A stretch of DNA of 64,000 bases from Monocercomonoides exilis. Lineage: Eukaryota; Preaxostyla; Oxymonadida; Polymastigidae. Under the pieces are notes generated by a model. It did no database searches and was not told the DNA's origin. It saw only the letters and a list, made by a program, of their open reading frames with translations. Every line of letters starts with the position of its first letter. Within the stretch, counting starts at the first letter, position 1. Below, piece after piece: positions 45,014 through 55,763 of this stretch. A program made the position numbers and the translations under genes. The stretch covers positions 560,001 through 624,000 of the forward strand of contig LSRY02000025.1 in assembly GCA_001643675.2 (NCBI GenBank), read 5' to 3'.

Positions 45014-46377
45014 GGGCAATTATCACCTTTTGTGGACCTAATTTTTTTTAAATGAAGTGCATTATAAATTATTAAAAAGTGTCAAAAAGTGATATTTTAG
45101 GTGAATTTAAGTGCGGAAATGTGTTTAAAAATAAAAAAATAATGGAAATTTTTTCGAATTTATGGGATGTGATCATTATTTCTTCTGTTTGATCGAAACT
45201 TCAAATGAATCGAAAAGAAGTTCATAAGCTATTTAAGACATTTCTGAATAAAATAAAGCTCAGCAATGGATGTTTGGAACCGTTCTGAAAGGAAAAGTCC
45301 CTATATGCAGCAGATACAAAATTCCAATGCATTTAATCAGAAAGAATACTGTGAAGAAGTATTGGAGATGCAAAAAATGAAGTGTGAAATGTTCATTATT
45401 TCATGGAAGTCAGTTTAACAAAATGTTCATCAAAATTGGAAAAGTACTGATGATTATTCTCTTTTTTTAAATTGGAATGACCATCAAACATGGAAGTTTT
45501 TTGCTTAATATTCACAGGCACTCAGTAGGTTTTGTTACAGTGCATGCAGATACACTTGCACACAGCACCTAATAAACAAGCCTATACAACTTGGAGGTGA
45601 AGGCAATACAGCAGAAATAGATGAATGTTTATTACGTCGAAGAAAATATCGAAGAGAAAGGTTCAAGAGGCAACAATGGATTTTTGGAGCAATTGAAAGA
45701 AGAGAGAGTCAGCAAGTGGGGAAAAAATGCTATGGATCGTCAAAGATCGTTCAAGAAACTCTTTGTTGCCAATTATTAAACAGCACATATTGCCTGGAAC
45801 TACTGTAATGAGTGATTCTTGGAGAGCATATGCAATATTATCAAAAGAAGGCCATATTCAAAAAATTGTGGTGCACGATCGACATAATGTGGATCCTGCA
45901 ACTGGAGCATGCACAAACACTGTTGAAGGGATGTAGCTTTATTTCAGAGAGTTTCAACCAGTTTCTGGAATGAGTGATGCATTTATTCAAGACAACATTT
46001 CTTCATTCATTGTCAAAAATTGCTTCAATTTGACCTTTTCTGAATTTATTGAGTTGGTTTACAAAAAACATAAAGAAATTGATGAAGACGATGATAATGA
46101 AGAGAATAACGAGGGACCAAATTAGCCAGATATTGATGACATAATTGGGAACAACTCTGAAAATTACTCTCTTTCGTGTTTTGATGAATTTGGAGCAGGA
46201 GATGGTGCATCAGCTTCAGAATACACAGAATATATGTTTAAATATTTTTTTTATTTTTTTGATTTTTTGCAACTTTCCGCACTCATTAAAAAGTTTTAAT
46301 AACATCCTAATTGCTTATTTTTAGTTATCATTCATAATACGCAAATAATAGTAGGTCCACCAAAGGTGACATCTCCC
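45014..46377 (+). mobile_element. Degenerate Merlin (IS1016/ISXO2-like) transposon
   Basis: The left end reads GGGCAATTATCACCTTTTGT; the right end, reverse-complemented, reads GGGAGATGTCACCTTTGGTG. Both continue into a shared GGACCTA, giving imperfect terminal inverted repeats of about 27 bases. The immediate flanks AATCGAT and AATTGAT may be a worn target duplication (8-9 bp is typical for Merlin). A broken transposase lies inside. Confidence 0.65.
45591..46130 (+). pseudogene. Broken Merlin transposase, ISXO2-like DDE domain
   Basis: The reading starts at about 45591 with GGEGNTAEIDECLLRRRKY (first catalytic Asp in EIDE) and QQWIFGAIERRES. It shifts frame at about 45725, then continues KDRSRNSLLPIIKQHILPGT, VMSDSWRAYA (second Asp) and DPATGACTNTVEG (third acidic residue). 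Next is an in-frame TAG where family members usually have Trp, then a further open stretch with EFIELVYKKH and an acidic tail. Motif order and spacing match the IS1016/ISXO2 family that Merlin elements carry. With a frameshift and a stop it cannot make a full enzyme. The amino-terminal part (about 45050-45590) is not readable. Confidence 0.75.
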
Positions 46378-47099
46378 AATTGATGAATTGTGTATAGTTT
46401 TTTTTTATTCAAATAAACGCAATTTATTAGAATAAACAAAGTTCATTAACGATAGACAGAGTTCATCTAAGTCACGAAAATTAAGAAAAAAAAAATTTCT
46501 AATGAATATTAAATCGATTGCAAAAGCATACATATATAATTAGTGAATTGCTAATGTTGTTTTAAAAATGATTTCTGTTGTTTTCCTCAAATTCTTTCAA
46601 AGATCAAAAGGATCAAAAAATCAGAAAAACTGTAAAATTTCTTTTTCCCAAAATGTGATTCAAAACACATCAGCATTATATTCGTTGATTATTGAACTTC
46701 TTATTATGTTATCCACATGTTTTTTCATATGTTTAATATTAATAAAAAGTAGTATTTAGTGGATTTTGATATGAATGACGTTTTATTATTTAGATTCAAT
46801 AAAGTTTATTGATATTATGTTGAATGACAAATTGGATTGTATCAATATACACACAAACAACTAGCTTTTGCACTAAGATTGGCTCGATGACATTCAAAGA
46901 CTGGGAAAAAAAGACTGCCAATTTTTGAAATTGATATTTCTTTTTGAAAAAGATAAAAAACAAATAAATGAGTCTTCATTATTTCATTTAATAATGAACA
47001 AAGTTCAATCATCTTTCTCTTGCTATTTTTCTGCACTTCTCGTGCAGACATTCCTTATTGCATAATTTCCAACCCTGCCTGGTGCGTGCGGAATATCAT
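46378..47099. other. A+T-rich intergenic stretch
   Basis: A weaker third GGAATAAAC-like repeat cluster (46408-46475) is followed by low-complexity A+T-rich DNA. No gene seen. Confidence 0.5.
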
Positions 47100-49890
47100 T
47101 CTGCTCTATTCAATCCATCAAAGCTGAAAGTCACATTCTGATGGAATCACATGGAAGCAGCGTTGACTTTTCGAATGAATCTATGGGTGACATGGAACTG
47201 AAGTGCAAAAGCATTGTGACACTATTTGCGCAGGTTGAATTGTGAGGAGAGACAGATATTTGGTGAAGGTGACAGTTCAACAGTTCAGCTGTAACGCTTC
47301 AATGCCTTTTTCACTTCACAAAAATGCTCTCTCTGAGTCGTCCGTTATCAGCTGCTATGGTAGCGATCCTTCCTGAGTGTCTGTGCATAACATGTCGATC
47401 AAGAGCAGCTGAAGAAGCCAGAGCGAGAGCTGTGGAGGAAAGATCATGAAATTGTGCAAAGAAGGGTTTTTCGAGTGCAGTTTTTCGGCTGTCTCAGAGT
47501 GTTTCTGCTCAGAAAGTGGAAGAGGAGGCACAATATTCCTGGATTGCTTATCAATCGCAAGAGATGGTCATTTGCCGTTCCTCTTGGAAAATACAACTTT
47601 CATGAACAACAAGGCGCTCACAGGACGAGACCTGTATGTAAGATGCGCAAGTATCAAATCTCAAATAAGCATTGAGCTCTTCCAGCTTGACTTCAGACCT
47701 CCGTTTGTTCGAGAGTTTGCAATGTGGGGATGCACAGCACAGAATTATTATGATGAGGAAGATTTGTTTTGAACTGATTGATGCGCATCAGAGCGAGACA
47801 ATATTTGCGTCTTCTTCAGATGACAACGCCCCTGATTCGCGCAAGTGTGGGGAAATGAGCGAGCCTTGTATTTCGTTGAATACTGCACTTCTCCACATCA
47901 TTCCCTCTGCTTGCAGCAATTTACTGGTTGACAAAAACGCACTGGTGTCTGGAAAAACATGTGCACGCGACGTGACGATCAAATCGCTGGAGCAGGAAAG
48001 CGACAAAGGGGTGCTCCACCTGAACTGCTCCATTAAGAGCAATACAGACAGTCTTGTTACGTGCTCGTCAAGAGTGAAAATTGAATTTCTAACATTTTTT
48101 TTTGGAAGCGCTTTTTCTTCTTCTCATTCAAGTCTGTTATCGCTGACTGATGGCAACTTGTTGATTGCAGACACAATATTTGCTCAAGAAGATTGGAGTG
48201 GAAACACCGAATACAAATTGAATTGCTCTATCATTCTCCACGAGAATGGCAGACTGTCGATCAACAGATGTTCTTATTCTTTCCTTAGTCTCAGTTCTTC
48301 ATGCCTGGCGGCAAGTCGTGGGGAATATTTCTCGTGTGCATTTCTGAATTTCACAGATGTTATTTCTGGAGTGCTGATGGATTTCCACGATCTGGCAAAG
48401 CTGTCCATGCAACAGGTGCATGCATCCAATTGCAGCGCTCATCGATCAGGCCTCATTCTTCGCAACTGCAAAGACTGCCAGCTCCAGAACATTCAGATGA
48501 AAGGCACTTAGAGTGGATCAAACATTATTGTGTTTTCTTCAGATGGTCCGGGAGGACATTCAAACATCCAGGGCAATTATTTGTAATTCGATGATGCTCG
48601 CGTTTCAAGTGAATCGTTGGTTTCTGTTTAATGCCAGGATTCAGATGTTGAGATGAATTTCTTGGCTGTTTCAAACACAGTGCTTGGGGATGCGTGTGCA
48701 GTGGGCGTGACATCGAATGCTTCGGCATTCCATTTGAAGCAGTCATCATATAAAAATATAACCTGAGATTCACTTGGCTCGTGCTACTTGGCTGCTTCGT
48801 CTTTGTCTTTGTTGCATGAATTGGAGAACAAATCGAACAAAAAGTGTGCTTCACCATCAGATAAGGTACAATTGCATCGTTGGCAGATTTGATTGTAGCT
48901 TTCGTGTCTTCATGAGTGTTTGATGGAGGAGCAATCGCGTGAAAGTTTGGAATAAACAACGAGCCATAAGGAGAGCTGTGCCAGCGGAGCGAATCGATGG
49001 TAAATCTTCAGAAAAGCTCAGGAAAATAAATGTACTCTCGTATTGCCAACTTTGGAAATGAGGGCTGTCAGTGTTTTTCAGAAGCATCTTTGTGCAATTT
49101 GGACTATTTGTCAATAACAGCCCATATCCAGCAGGCAATCCATCCATGAGGAACAACAATGCCTGCTTTGGTCATAAGCCGCTGAACATTCAATTCCTGA
49201 AAGGCAGAGATGGCTTTCTTCAGAAGACTTTAATATGGATTTCAAGCAGTGAATGCTCACTGGAAAGATTGGCTTCATAAAGACTTTTTCCATTCTTCAT
49301 CCTTCAACTGGCTTAACCGAAATCTTGCCATCAAGGAAGCACACTTACAGTTGATCTTGTTGGTTCCTTGCTTCTGTTCTGTAATTTGACACTTCATGTT
49401 GATTTCTTCAAAGGCTCGGTTCACAATCTCTGGGTGTATTCTCTGTAAGAGGAAGAGTTTGTGGGCGAAATAGAGATTCACACAACTATTCCAGCATCAA
49501 TAGCAACAACAGCTTCAAAAGAAAGGAAGTGTCTGTTTGAGAGTGTTGGCTTGCCTTTTTCAACAAAACCATTTATTCTGAATAACAAAAGCGAGATTGA
49601 GCCAAAAGAAGATCAAAGGATTATTAAAGAAGGAAAGGTTGGAAAATCATTGAGGGCATTGGATGTGATAGTTAAATCCGTTGTGGTTTCATTGATTGTG
49701 CTTGCTGCGTCGATCGCAGTGACTACTCGAAGGAGATGTGTAAAAAGAAGAAGCTGGAAAATACAAGGAGAAAGATGACGACGCAATAACTAAAATCCGA
49801 AGTCATTTGAATGGCAACAACGGAGAAATCTCCAGAGGAACAGTGGAGGAGAGCAAAGAATAATGCAGAAGTGGAATATTGAGAGGCTTT
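47100..49890 (+). pseudogene. Dead copy of the beta-helix receptor gene
   Basis: Segments in order match the carboxyl half of the 34210-43203 receptor. Examples: SECFCSESGRGGTIFLDCLS with WGCTAQNYYDEEDLF (47446-47772; receptor has WGCTADNYEDEEDL), KCGEMSEPCISLNTALLHII and DVTIKSLEQESDKG (to 48511), the span and basic stop-transfer near 49620-49770, and a cytoplasmic SPEEQWRRAKNNAEVEY (about 49820-49880). The segments lie in different frames with stops between them, and 48512-49450 is heavily decayed. No kinase-like domain is readable after 49890. The similarity is too patchy to tell a whole-gene duplicate from an assembled fragment. The start at 47100 is approximate. Confidence 0.8.
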
Positions 49891-50679
49891 GTGAAAAAAA
49901 TTGACAAATGAAAATGAAATACATTTATTCCATGGAGAAAGTTGAGGAAGAGAAGGCTTCATCATTTAGTTGAATCATCAGTGTGCTTCAGAGATATCGG
50001 ATTTGTTGGAGATGGACTGCTCCACGAACATCGATTGCAGCAAAAGTTTGATAAATATTTTTATTACATAGTGAACACATTTACTGTATATTAAAGAAAA
50101 ACAAGATAGAATGATGACGAACAAAATGATATTATCATTCATTTCGCACTGTTTCTGTTTAATAGAATCTTCTTTTAAACAAATATCAAATTTTGTTTGA
50201 GAATAAAAAAAATCTCAAATTTTATTTGAGAATAAAAAAAATCTCAATTGAATAGATTTTTTCTATTTTTTTTATTGATAAAGAAATTGATAAAATGAAA
50301 AATTTTTTTCATAACAGTTCATAACTACTTCAAAAATCCTATATTTTAGTGAATCATACTTTATTCAAATATAACTTAATTAATTTAAATAACATGACTT
50401 TATTTAAGAAAAGCCCACAATATTTGAAAAAACGAGTTCTTTTGAATTGAAAAATACTATTAGAAATCCTTCTAATGGATTACTCATCACATACAGCAAA
50501 GTTCAACTAAGAATGTTTTCGATATAATTGTGGATTATCATAATTGATCTCATTTCATTCCATAAAAAGTCATTTTCTCTGTTGATCTTTCAATTGATAG
50601 TTAATGATGAGTTCAATATAATTATTCCTTCATTATTCACAATAAAGGTTACAAGATCAATAATTGTTAAACACTTTGT
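49891..50679. other. A+T-rich intergenic stretch, upstream of a surface gene
   Basis: It contains the decayed tail of the receptor pseudogene, a two-copy tandem repeat (about 50187-50250) and the promoter side of the 50680 gene. No further gene seen. Confidence 0.5.
50187..50250. repeat. Two-copy tandem repeat of about 32 bp
   Basis: The unit AATTTTRTTTGAGAATAAAA...TCTCA occurs twice in direct succession. Within each, TTTGAGA and TCTCAAA form a short hairpin around an A-run. Confidence 0.75.
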
Positions 50680-53600
50680 ATGGCGCGTCTAGGCAGATAT
50701 ATCGAACATATATTGGCTGCAGCATTGCTTATTTTTTGTGCGAGTTCTGCATTTGCACCAGAGGCAGAGAAGGGCAGCGTGCTGCTGCCACCGACAAATG
50801 GGCTTTTCAACTCTTGTATTTTCGGGCTGAAGAACAGCACGCTCGAGCTGAAAGGAATGGTGACGATGGCGGGGAAAGAAGGCGTTGTTCTGCAGGGAGA
50901 CGCGGAAAGCAAGAGTATTTTGAGGAATGTGGCGATTTTTGTTGATTGGAGAAAAGAAGGGGCGCTTTTTAGCTCGGAGGGATGTGTCCGCGCGAGCAAC
51001 ATGAGCATTGCGCCTGCACTGGAAACAGCAAGCTTGCATTGCAGCGTGTGCAGAATGGGCGAATTGGGAACGTTTGCGCTTTCTGAGAGTTCAGCTGAAT
51101 CTGTGGCTGTTTCGACGAGTTCGTTCATCCTGTCTGGAGCAGCGAAGTCACTGAGCGTTTGCAGATGCACGTTCTTCAATTTTTCGGTTAAAAATGAAGG
51201 AAGCGATGGAAAAGAAGAGCATTGTTGTTTTTGCCAAGAAACATCAATGAGTGGATGCCAGTTGGAGAGAGTGGACGATCCAGTTGATGGAAGTGTGGTG
51301 CCTCATTTTGGCGCTCCGTGCACAGGGCTGTTTGTGGCTGACAATAACACATTTCTGAACTGTCAGCGGGGGATGCTGAAACGCAGACTGAATAAGCAAT
51401 TTACTGACGAAACATTCACTAAAAGACAGGTTGCGCCAGATGGCGAAACTGAAGTAATATTTGTGAATTGCAAGTGGGAGCGATGCACTTCTGGCAGCAA
51501 TGTGTATGGTGGGGGTTTATTTTGTGAATCAAATACAGTTGCATTGCAATTGAAGGAATGCTGTTTTAATGAATGTCAGTCTGACAAATCTGGAGGCGCT
51601 GTTGCTGTTTTGAAAGTGAAATCGATTTTAGTCCTATCTAGTGATTTTTTTAATTGTTCGTGTAATCAATATGGTGGAGGTATTAGAGTTGCTAGGATTA
51701 CAAATTGTCTAAAGTTTTCTGAGTGTAATTTCGAAGAATGCAGTAGCAATTTTGTTGGAGGTGGAATTTATTTGGATAACGAAGGAAGTGAATGCGATCC
51801 AGCCAAATATCCAGCATATTCTTCACTTCTTGCATCCACCAATTCGCTGATGACAAATGTTGTCAATGACAAATGTCAGTATCAGATTTTTCATTGCTCA
51901 TTTTCAAAATGCACTGCAACTAATTTTGGAGGTGGTGTATTTATTATTCGGCAAAGCAGAATTTTAACAACCGAAATGATGTTTCTTCATTGTAATACCT
52001 TGCAAAAACAAGGAGGAGGACTTGATTTCGAATCTCAAAAGAAAGCAGAAGCAATTACACATGAAATGAAATATGCGTTATTTGATTATTGTTCCGCAGG
52101 AAGCGGAATAGGCCATGATGTCAAAATACTTGATACTTACCGTTTGGTGGATGAGATGTTTTTTGAATGCCGAAGCCGAAGCAACACTCCAGATGGAAAT
52201 CGTGTATGCTATACATTTAACTCCGTTGATGAAGTGAAAAATGAATGGATACCTCTTTGCAGCTCCGACATAGCATTTCGTATTACAGCCAGTGGTTCGG
52301 ATGAGATTGGTTGCGAAAAGAGCCCGATTGGCTGCCAATCAATTAAGTATATTTTGGATCAAAAGGCCAGCGAAAATACGATTTCCATAAATGTTATTGG
52401 CTCATCTTTAATTGTTGGAAAGGAGTCAAACACGGGAATTATTGTTGATGCGAAAACTATTTTGATAAGTGGAAAGCTGGATACACTTATTGGAACCACA
52501 TATGTTATTCCGGGGATGGCGCTTGATGTGTATTTTTTCAACGTTTTGACAGGAAAATTGGAGCTCTCTTTGTTTGATGTAAGTGTTCCCAGTGCTACAT
52601 GTTCGATGGTGTTGGTCAGCGGATCAGGAGAGCTTGTCGTGGAAAGCCAGAACATCAAAGGGGTTGCAGGAATAAAATACACAAACCCACTGATTCAAGC
52701 AACAAATGGAAAAGTTTCAATGGAAATGGTCAGAATCAGCGAGATGCTGTCAGTCAATACTCACACTCCTCTTATGAAGTTGTCGAACACAAAAATCTCT
52801 ATGATGTTGTGCGACATCGAGACAGGAGGAGGAGGAGTCTTCACAGATGAGTATGAAGGGAAAGAGGAGGAATTTGCATGCAGATATGCGACAGGCTCAA
52901 TTGCCGTGACGAGGGGTGCAGTAACGATTGAGAAGTGCAAAATCAAATCGAACTCATGGGGAGGACTGAGTGTGGACAATGCAGATGTGATAATAATTGA
53001 CTCAGATATAACTGAAAATGCACTGACTTATAAGTCGATGAAAGGAGAAAGGAATCTTGTGTGTCATGGAGGAGGGATAATTCGACTGAAAGCAAGCAAG
53101 CAAGAATATCTTGACAAAGTTCAGTACTGGATTAATGATGGATGTGCGTTAACAGATAACTTGACTCAAATTGATTCTACGTTTATTCGGCCAGTCATTG
53201 TCGAAGCGAAAGTGAAGGAGACATCAACAGAAGCAAAATTGGATTTGACGATCAGTGGAAGAAATTTGCTGTCATGTGGAGTGAAGGTTCAAGGGAAAAG
53301 AGGAAGCGATGCAGATGATGTTTATCAATTCCCGAGTGTAATGTCTTTCAATGGAATGGAGAGCATTGAAGCCACTTTCAACTTGCCAGCAGGTGATTTG
53401 AAGTCTGTTTCAAGTTCTGGTTCAAGTGAACCAGATGGATCAAAGGCGAAAAATGTATCAAATGCAAAGAAAGAATTTTTTATTCGACTGCAATATTTGA
53501 AAGAGCCCAATCTTTCAGGAGCTTCGGTGTGGGACTCGGCAAAGGTTGCTTTCACCAGCATCGTTATTGTTTTGATTGATGTGGACGATCCAATTCCACA

Positions 53601-53844
53601 GCCTGATCCAACGCCTTCTGAACCAAGACGGACAAATGAAGGAGCGATCATAGGAGCAGTGCTGGGGAGTGTGCTGGGTGTGTTTGTGATTGTGGCGGCT
53701 GTTGTCAGCGCCTGCTGCTGCTATCACAGAAAAGTGTGCTGTTACGGTGCGAAGAAAGAGAAATATGAAGAAGAGGATGCGAACAAGGGAGAAATAGAAG
53801 AAAGTGGGAAAGAAGTGGAAATGAATGCAATTGGAGAAAATTAG
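50680..53844 (+). CDS. Beta-helix surface protein, single membrane span, no kinase
   Basis: An intronless ATG frame of 1,054 residues. A hydrophobic signal segment (ILAAALLIFCASSAFA, about 10-26) comes first. A Cys-rich beta-helix region follows with rungs such as YGGGLFCE, SGGAVAVL, YGGGIRVAR and VGGGIYLD. The family module DGNRVCYTFNS leads to CEKSPIGCQSIKYIL, then a second helix block, a beta-rich segment, a Pro-rich linker (PIPQPDPTPSEP) and one membrane span (about 987-1012, GAIIGAVLGSVLGVFVIVAA) followed by a Cys cluster. The cytoplasmic tail has about 40 acidic/Lys-rich residues and no kinase-like domain. It is related to the 34210-43203 receptor in its outer part but is a short-tailed type. 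Codons in the first 500 bases and last kilobase are G+C-richer than the middle, suggesting a mosaic origin. Confidence 0.85.
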   Translation: MARLGRYIEHILAAALLIFCASSAFAPEAEKGSVLLPPTNGLFNSCIFGLKNSTLELKGMVTMAGKEGVVLQGDAESKSILRNVAIFVDWRKEGALFSSEGCVRASNMSIAPALETASLHCSVCRMGELGTFALSESSAESVAVSTSSFILSGAAKSLSVCRCTFFNFSVKNEGSDGKEEHCCFCQETSMSGCQLERVDDPVDGSVVPHFGAPCTGLFVADNNTFLNCQRGMLKRRLNKQFTDETFTKRQVAPDGETEVIFVNCKWERCTSGSNVYGGGLFCESNTVALQLKECCFNECQSDKSGGAVAVLKVKSILVLSSDFFNCSCNQYGGGIRVARITNCLKFSECNFEECSSNFVGGGIYLDNEGSECDPAKYPAYSSLLASTNSLMTNVVNDKCQYQIFHCSFSKCTATNFGGGVFIIRQSRILTTEMMFLHCNTLQKQGGGLDFESQKKAEAITHEMKYALFDYCSAGSGIGHDVKILDTYRLVDEMFFECRSRSNTPDGNRVCYTFNSVDEVKNEWIPLCSSDIAFRITASGSDEIGCEKSPIGCQSIKYILDQKASENTISINVIGSSLIVGKESNTGIIVDAKTILISGKLDTLIGTTYVIPGMALDVYFFNVLTGKLELSLFDVSVPSATCSMVLVSGSGELVVESQNIKGVAGIKYTNPLIQATNGKVSMEMVRISEMLSVNTHTPLMKLSNTKISMMLCDIETGGGGVFTDEYEGKEEEFACRYATGSIAVTRGAVTIEKCKIKSNSWGGLSVDNADVIIIDSDITENALTYKSMKGERNLVCHGGGIIRLKASKQEYLDKVQYWINDGCALTDNLTQIDSTFIRPVIVEAKVKETSTEAKLDLTISGRNLLSCGVKVQGKRGSDADDVYQFPSVMSFNGMESIEATFNLPAGDLKSVSSSGSSEPDGSKAKNVSNAKKEFFIRLQYLKEPNLSGASVWDSAKVAFTSIVIVLIDVDDPIPQPDPTPSEPRRTNEGAIIGAVLGSVLGVFVIVAAVVSACCCYHRKVCCYGAKKEKYEEEDANKGEIEESGKEVEMNAIGEN

Positions 53845-54335
53845 AGAGGGAATCCTATGAAAGCATTGGTCGCATGCATTTATATGTATTCCTTTTTTAT
53901 TTAATTTTATTTTGATTATTTTCTTTTGAAGATGGAAAACACTTTTTAATTATGTTTTTAATATGTTTTGCAACTAATGAATAGTTGCCGTTTATGTATA
54001 TAGATATGTTTTTCTGAAATTTATTTGAGTAATTAAAGCGTAATTGGCTGTTCATGTTGTTCTGAACGCTGAATCTGATATTTATTTGTTTGCTATTGAA
54101 CAAATAAATATTTCTTTTCTTTTCTTTTCTTTTTCAAAAAAAATGAAAATATCTTTTGATTGAAGTGTTTTATTTTCAGAATTTTGCTTGGTGTATATTT
54201 TTTTATGTTTTTGATTATTTATAATATTTATGTATTTGCTTCCAAGGTGCTCGAGCCAAGTTTACTCATTTATCGCGAGCAGTTGGATGTTGCTTATTTT
54301 GTCTGAGCTGGAAGTTTTATTCGCTCTTTAAGTTT

Positions 54336-54338
<3 letters not shown>

Positions 54339-54370
<32 letters not shown>
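54339..54370. repeat. Poly(T) run, 32 nt
   Basis: An uninterrupted T tract in intergenic DNA. Confidence 0.95.
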
Positions 54371-54374
<4 letters not shown>

Positions 54375-54854
54375 GAAGAGGCATTAAGAGCTTGGAGAGT
54401 TATTTTTTCGCTTATTGAAATCACTTCATATCCAGTGGTTTTTTGGTTATGAAGATTTCTATAATACAGCAAAGAATTTTACAGAATAATGTTCACCTCA
54501 TAAAAGTCAGAAAGTGGTTCTGAACGATAAAAGGAGACTCAACTGAAACCTTTGATTTCAATAAAAACTCCATCAATTTTTGATTTTTATATTCAAGTTT
54601 GCTTTTTAACACTTTTTTTTTAGAAATAAATGTTTATTAAAAAATATGAAATACCATAGGTGCCAAACCCTGAATTGGCAAATATTTGTGAAATTTGAAA
54701 TATTTATTACTCATTGTTCATTGAGTCTGCAGAGCTCGCTATCAGGTTATTTGCTATATTTATTTATATGTGAAAATATTTTTCTAATAAATATGGCATA
54801 TATTTTTTTGTTAAGTTCATTTTGTTTTATTTTCCAATTAAATAAAAATTTCAT

Positions 54855-54977
54855 ATTTTGATCAAATTTCTATTCCCACTCACGAAACTTCACAAGAACG
54901 TTTGTAACAGCATTATCAAGATATAACAACCATAAAAGTGAAAGTCTCGTGAGTTAAAACAGAAATTTAATCAAAAT
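54855..54977. repeat. MITE-like inverted-repeat unit, 123 bp
   Basis: The left end ATTTTGATCAAATTTCT...ACTCACGAAACTTCAC pairs with the reverse complement of the right end, ATTTTGATTAAATTTCTG...ACTCACGAGACTTTCAC, over about 40 bases. The centre is unrelated. No coding capacity; target duplication unclear. Confidence 0.6.
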
Positions 54978-55092
54978 ACTGAATATTTATTGAATTCGAA
55001 AATTTAACAATAGGTATATGGGTGTTTTTTTTTTTGTTTTCATAAAAAAAATCAAGAATTGAAAAAAAATAATATATGGTTGATCGTTTTTG

Positions 55093-55266
55093 AAATCACA
55101 CTTTCGTTCGAGTTTTGATCAAAGTTTCAATCTCAATGGGACAAACAAGAAATAATATTTCCTTTAAAATATCATCACGTGTTTCATGTTATAACTGTTG
55201 AAGTTCATTTTAAAATATCCCATTGAGATAAAAAAATTAATCAAAACTCGAACGAAAGCATGATTT
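55093..55266. repeat. MITE-like inverted-repeat unit, 174 bp
   Basis: The left arm AAATCACACTTTCGTTCGAG, then TTTTGATCAAA...CTCAATGGGA, pairs with the reverse complement of the right arm, AAATCATGCTTTCGTTCGAG, then TTTTGATTAAT...CTCAATGGGA, over about 50 bases. It lies 115 bp from the other hairpin unit and shares the TTTTGATYAA word with it. Confidence 0.65.
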
Positions 55267-55763
55267 GGTTCGTAATTTTTTGTTTCATAAAAAAAACAAC
55301 GATTTGTTCCAAACTTTTTCTACAACCTTATCTTGATAAGTCTTTCATTCACATTAAAAAAAAAAAAAAAAAAGATTTAAAATTTATTGAAAAACATTTG
55401 AAAGTTAGGAATGGAATAAAATTCATAATGCAAAATATTTCTTCCCATTTAAAAAAGGATCAGCCATATATTGTGGCATTTATTGATCAAAGAGTTTTAT
55501 TGATATTATGAAAGTGTATAGCTTTTATTTCTGTGATGAGTATTTGTTTTATTTATTAATACAAAAAATGCATACCTCTTTTTATGTTTTTAGTTAAAAA
55601 GAATTTTTTGATCAAGTTAAAAAAAATTGAAAAATCTATATTTAAAAGAAGAATAAAAAGTTACAGTATTTGTATTGATACAAATACTGAAAGAACATTA
55701 TTAATAAAGATTGGAGAATATTTCAATGAAGATAAAAAAATTAAAAAATTTAAAGGATTATAA

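Larger units (their letters stand above)
53845..55763. other. A+T-rich intergenic stretch with small hairpin elements
   Basis: No gene is supported. It holds a T-run (54339-54370) and two short inverted-repeat elements, listed separately. Confidence 0.5.
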
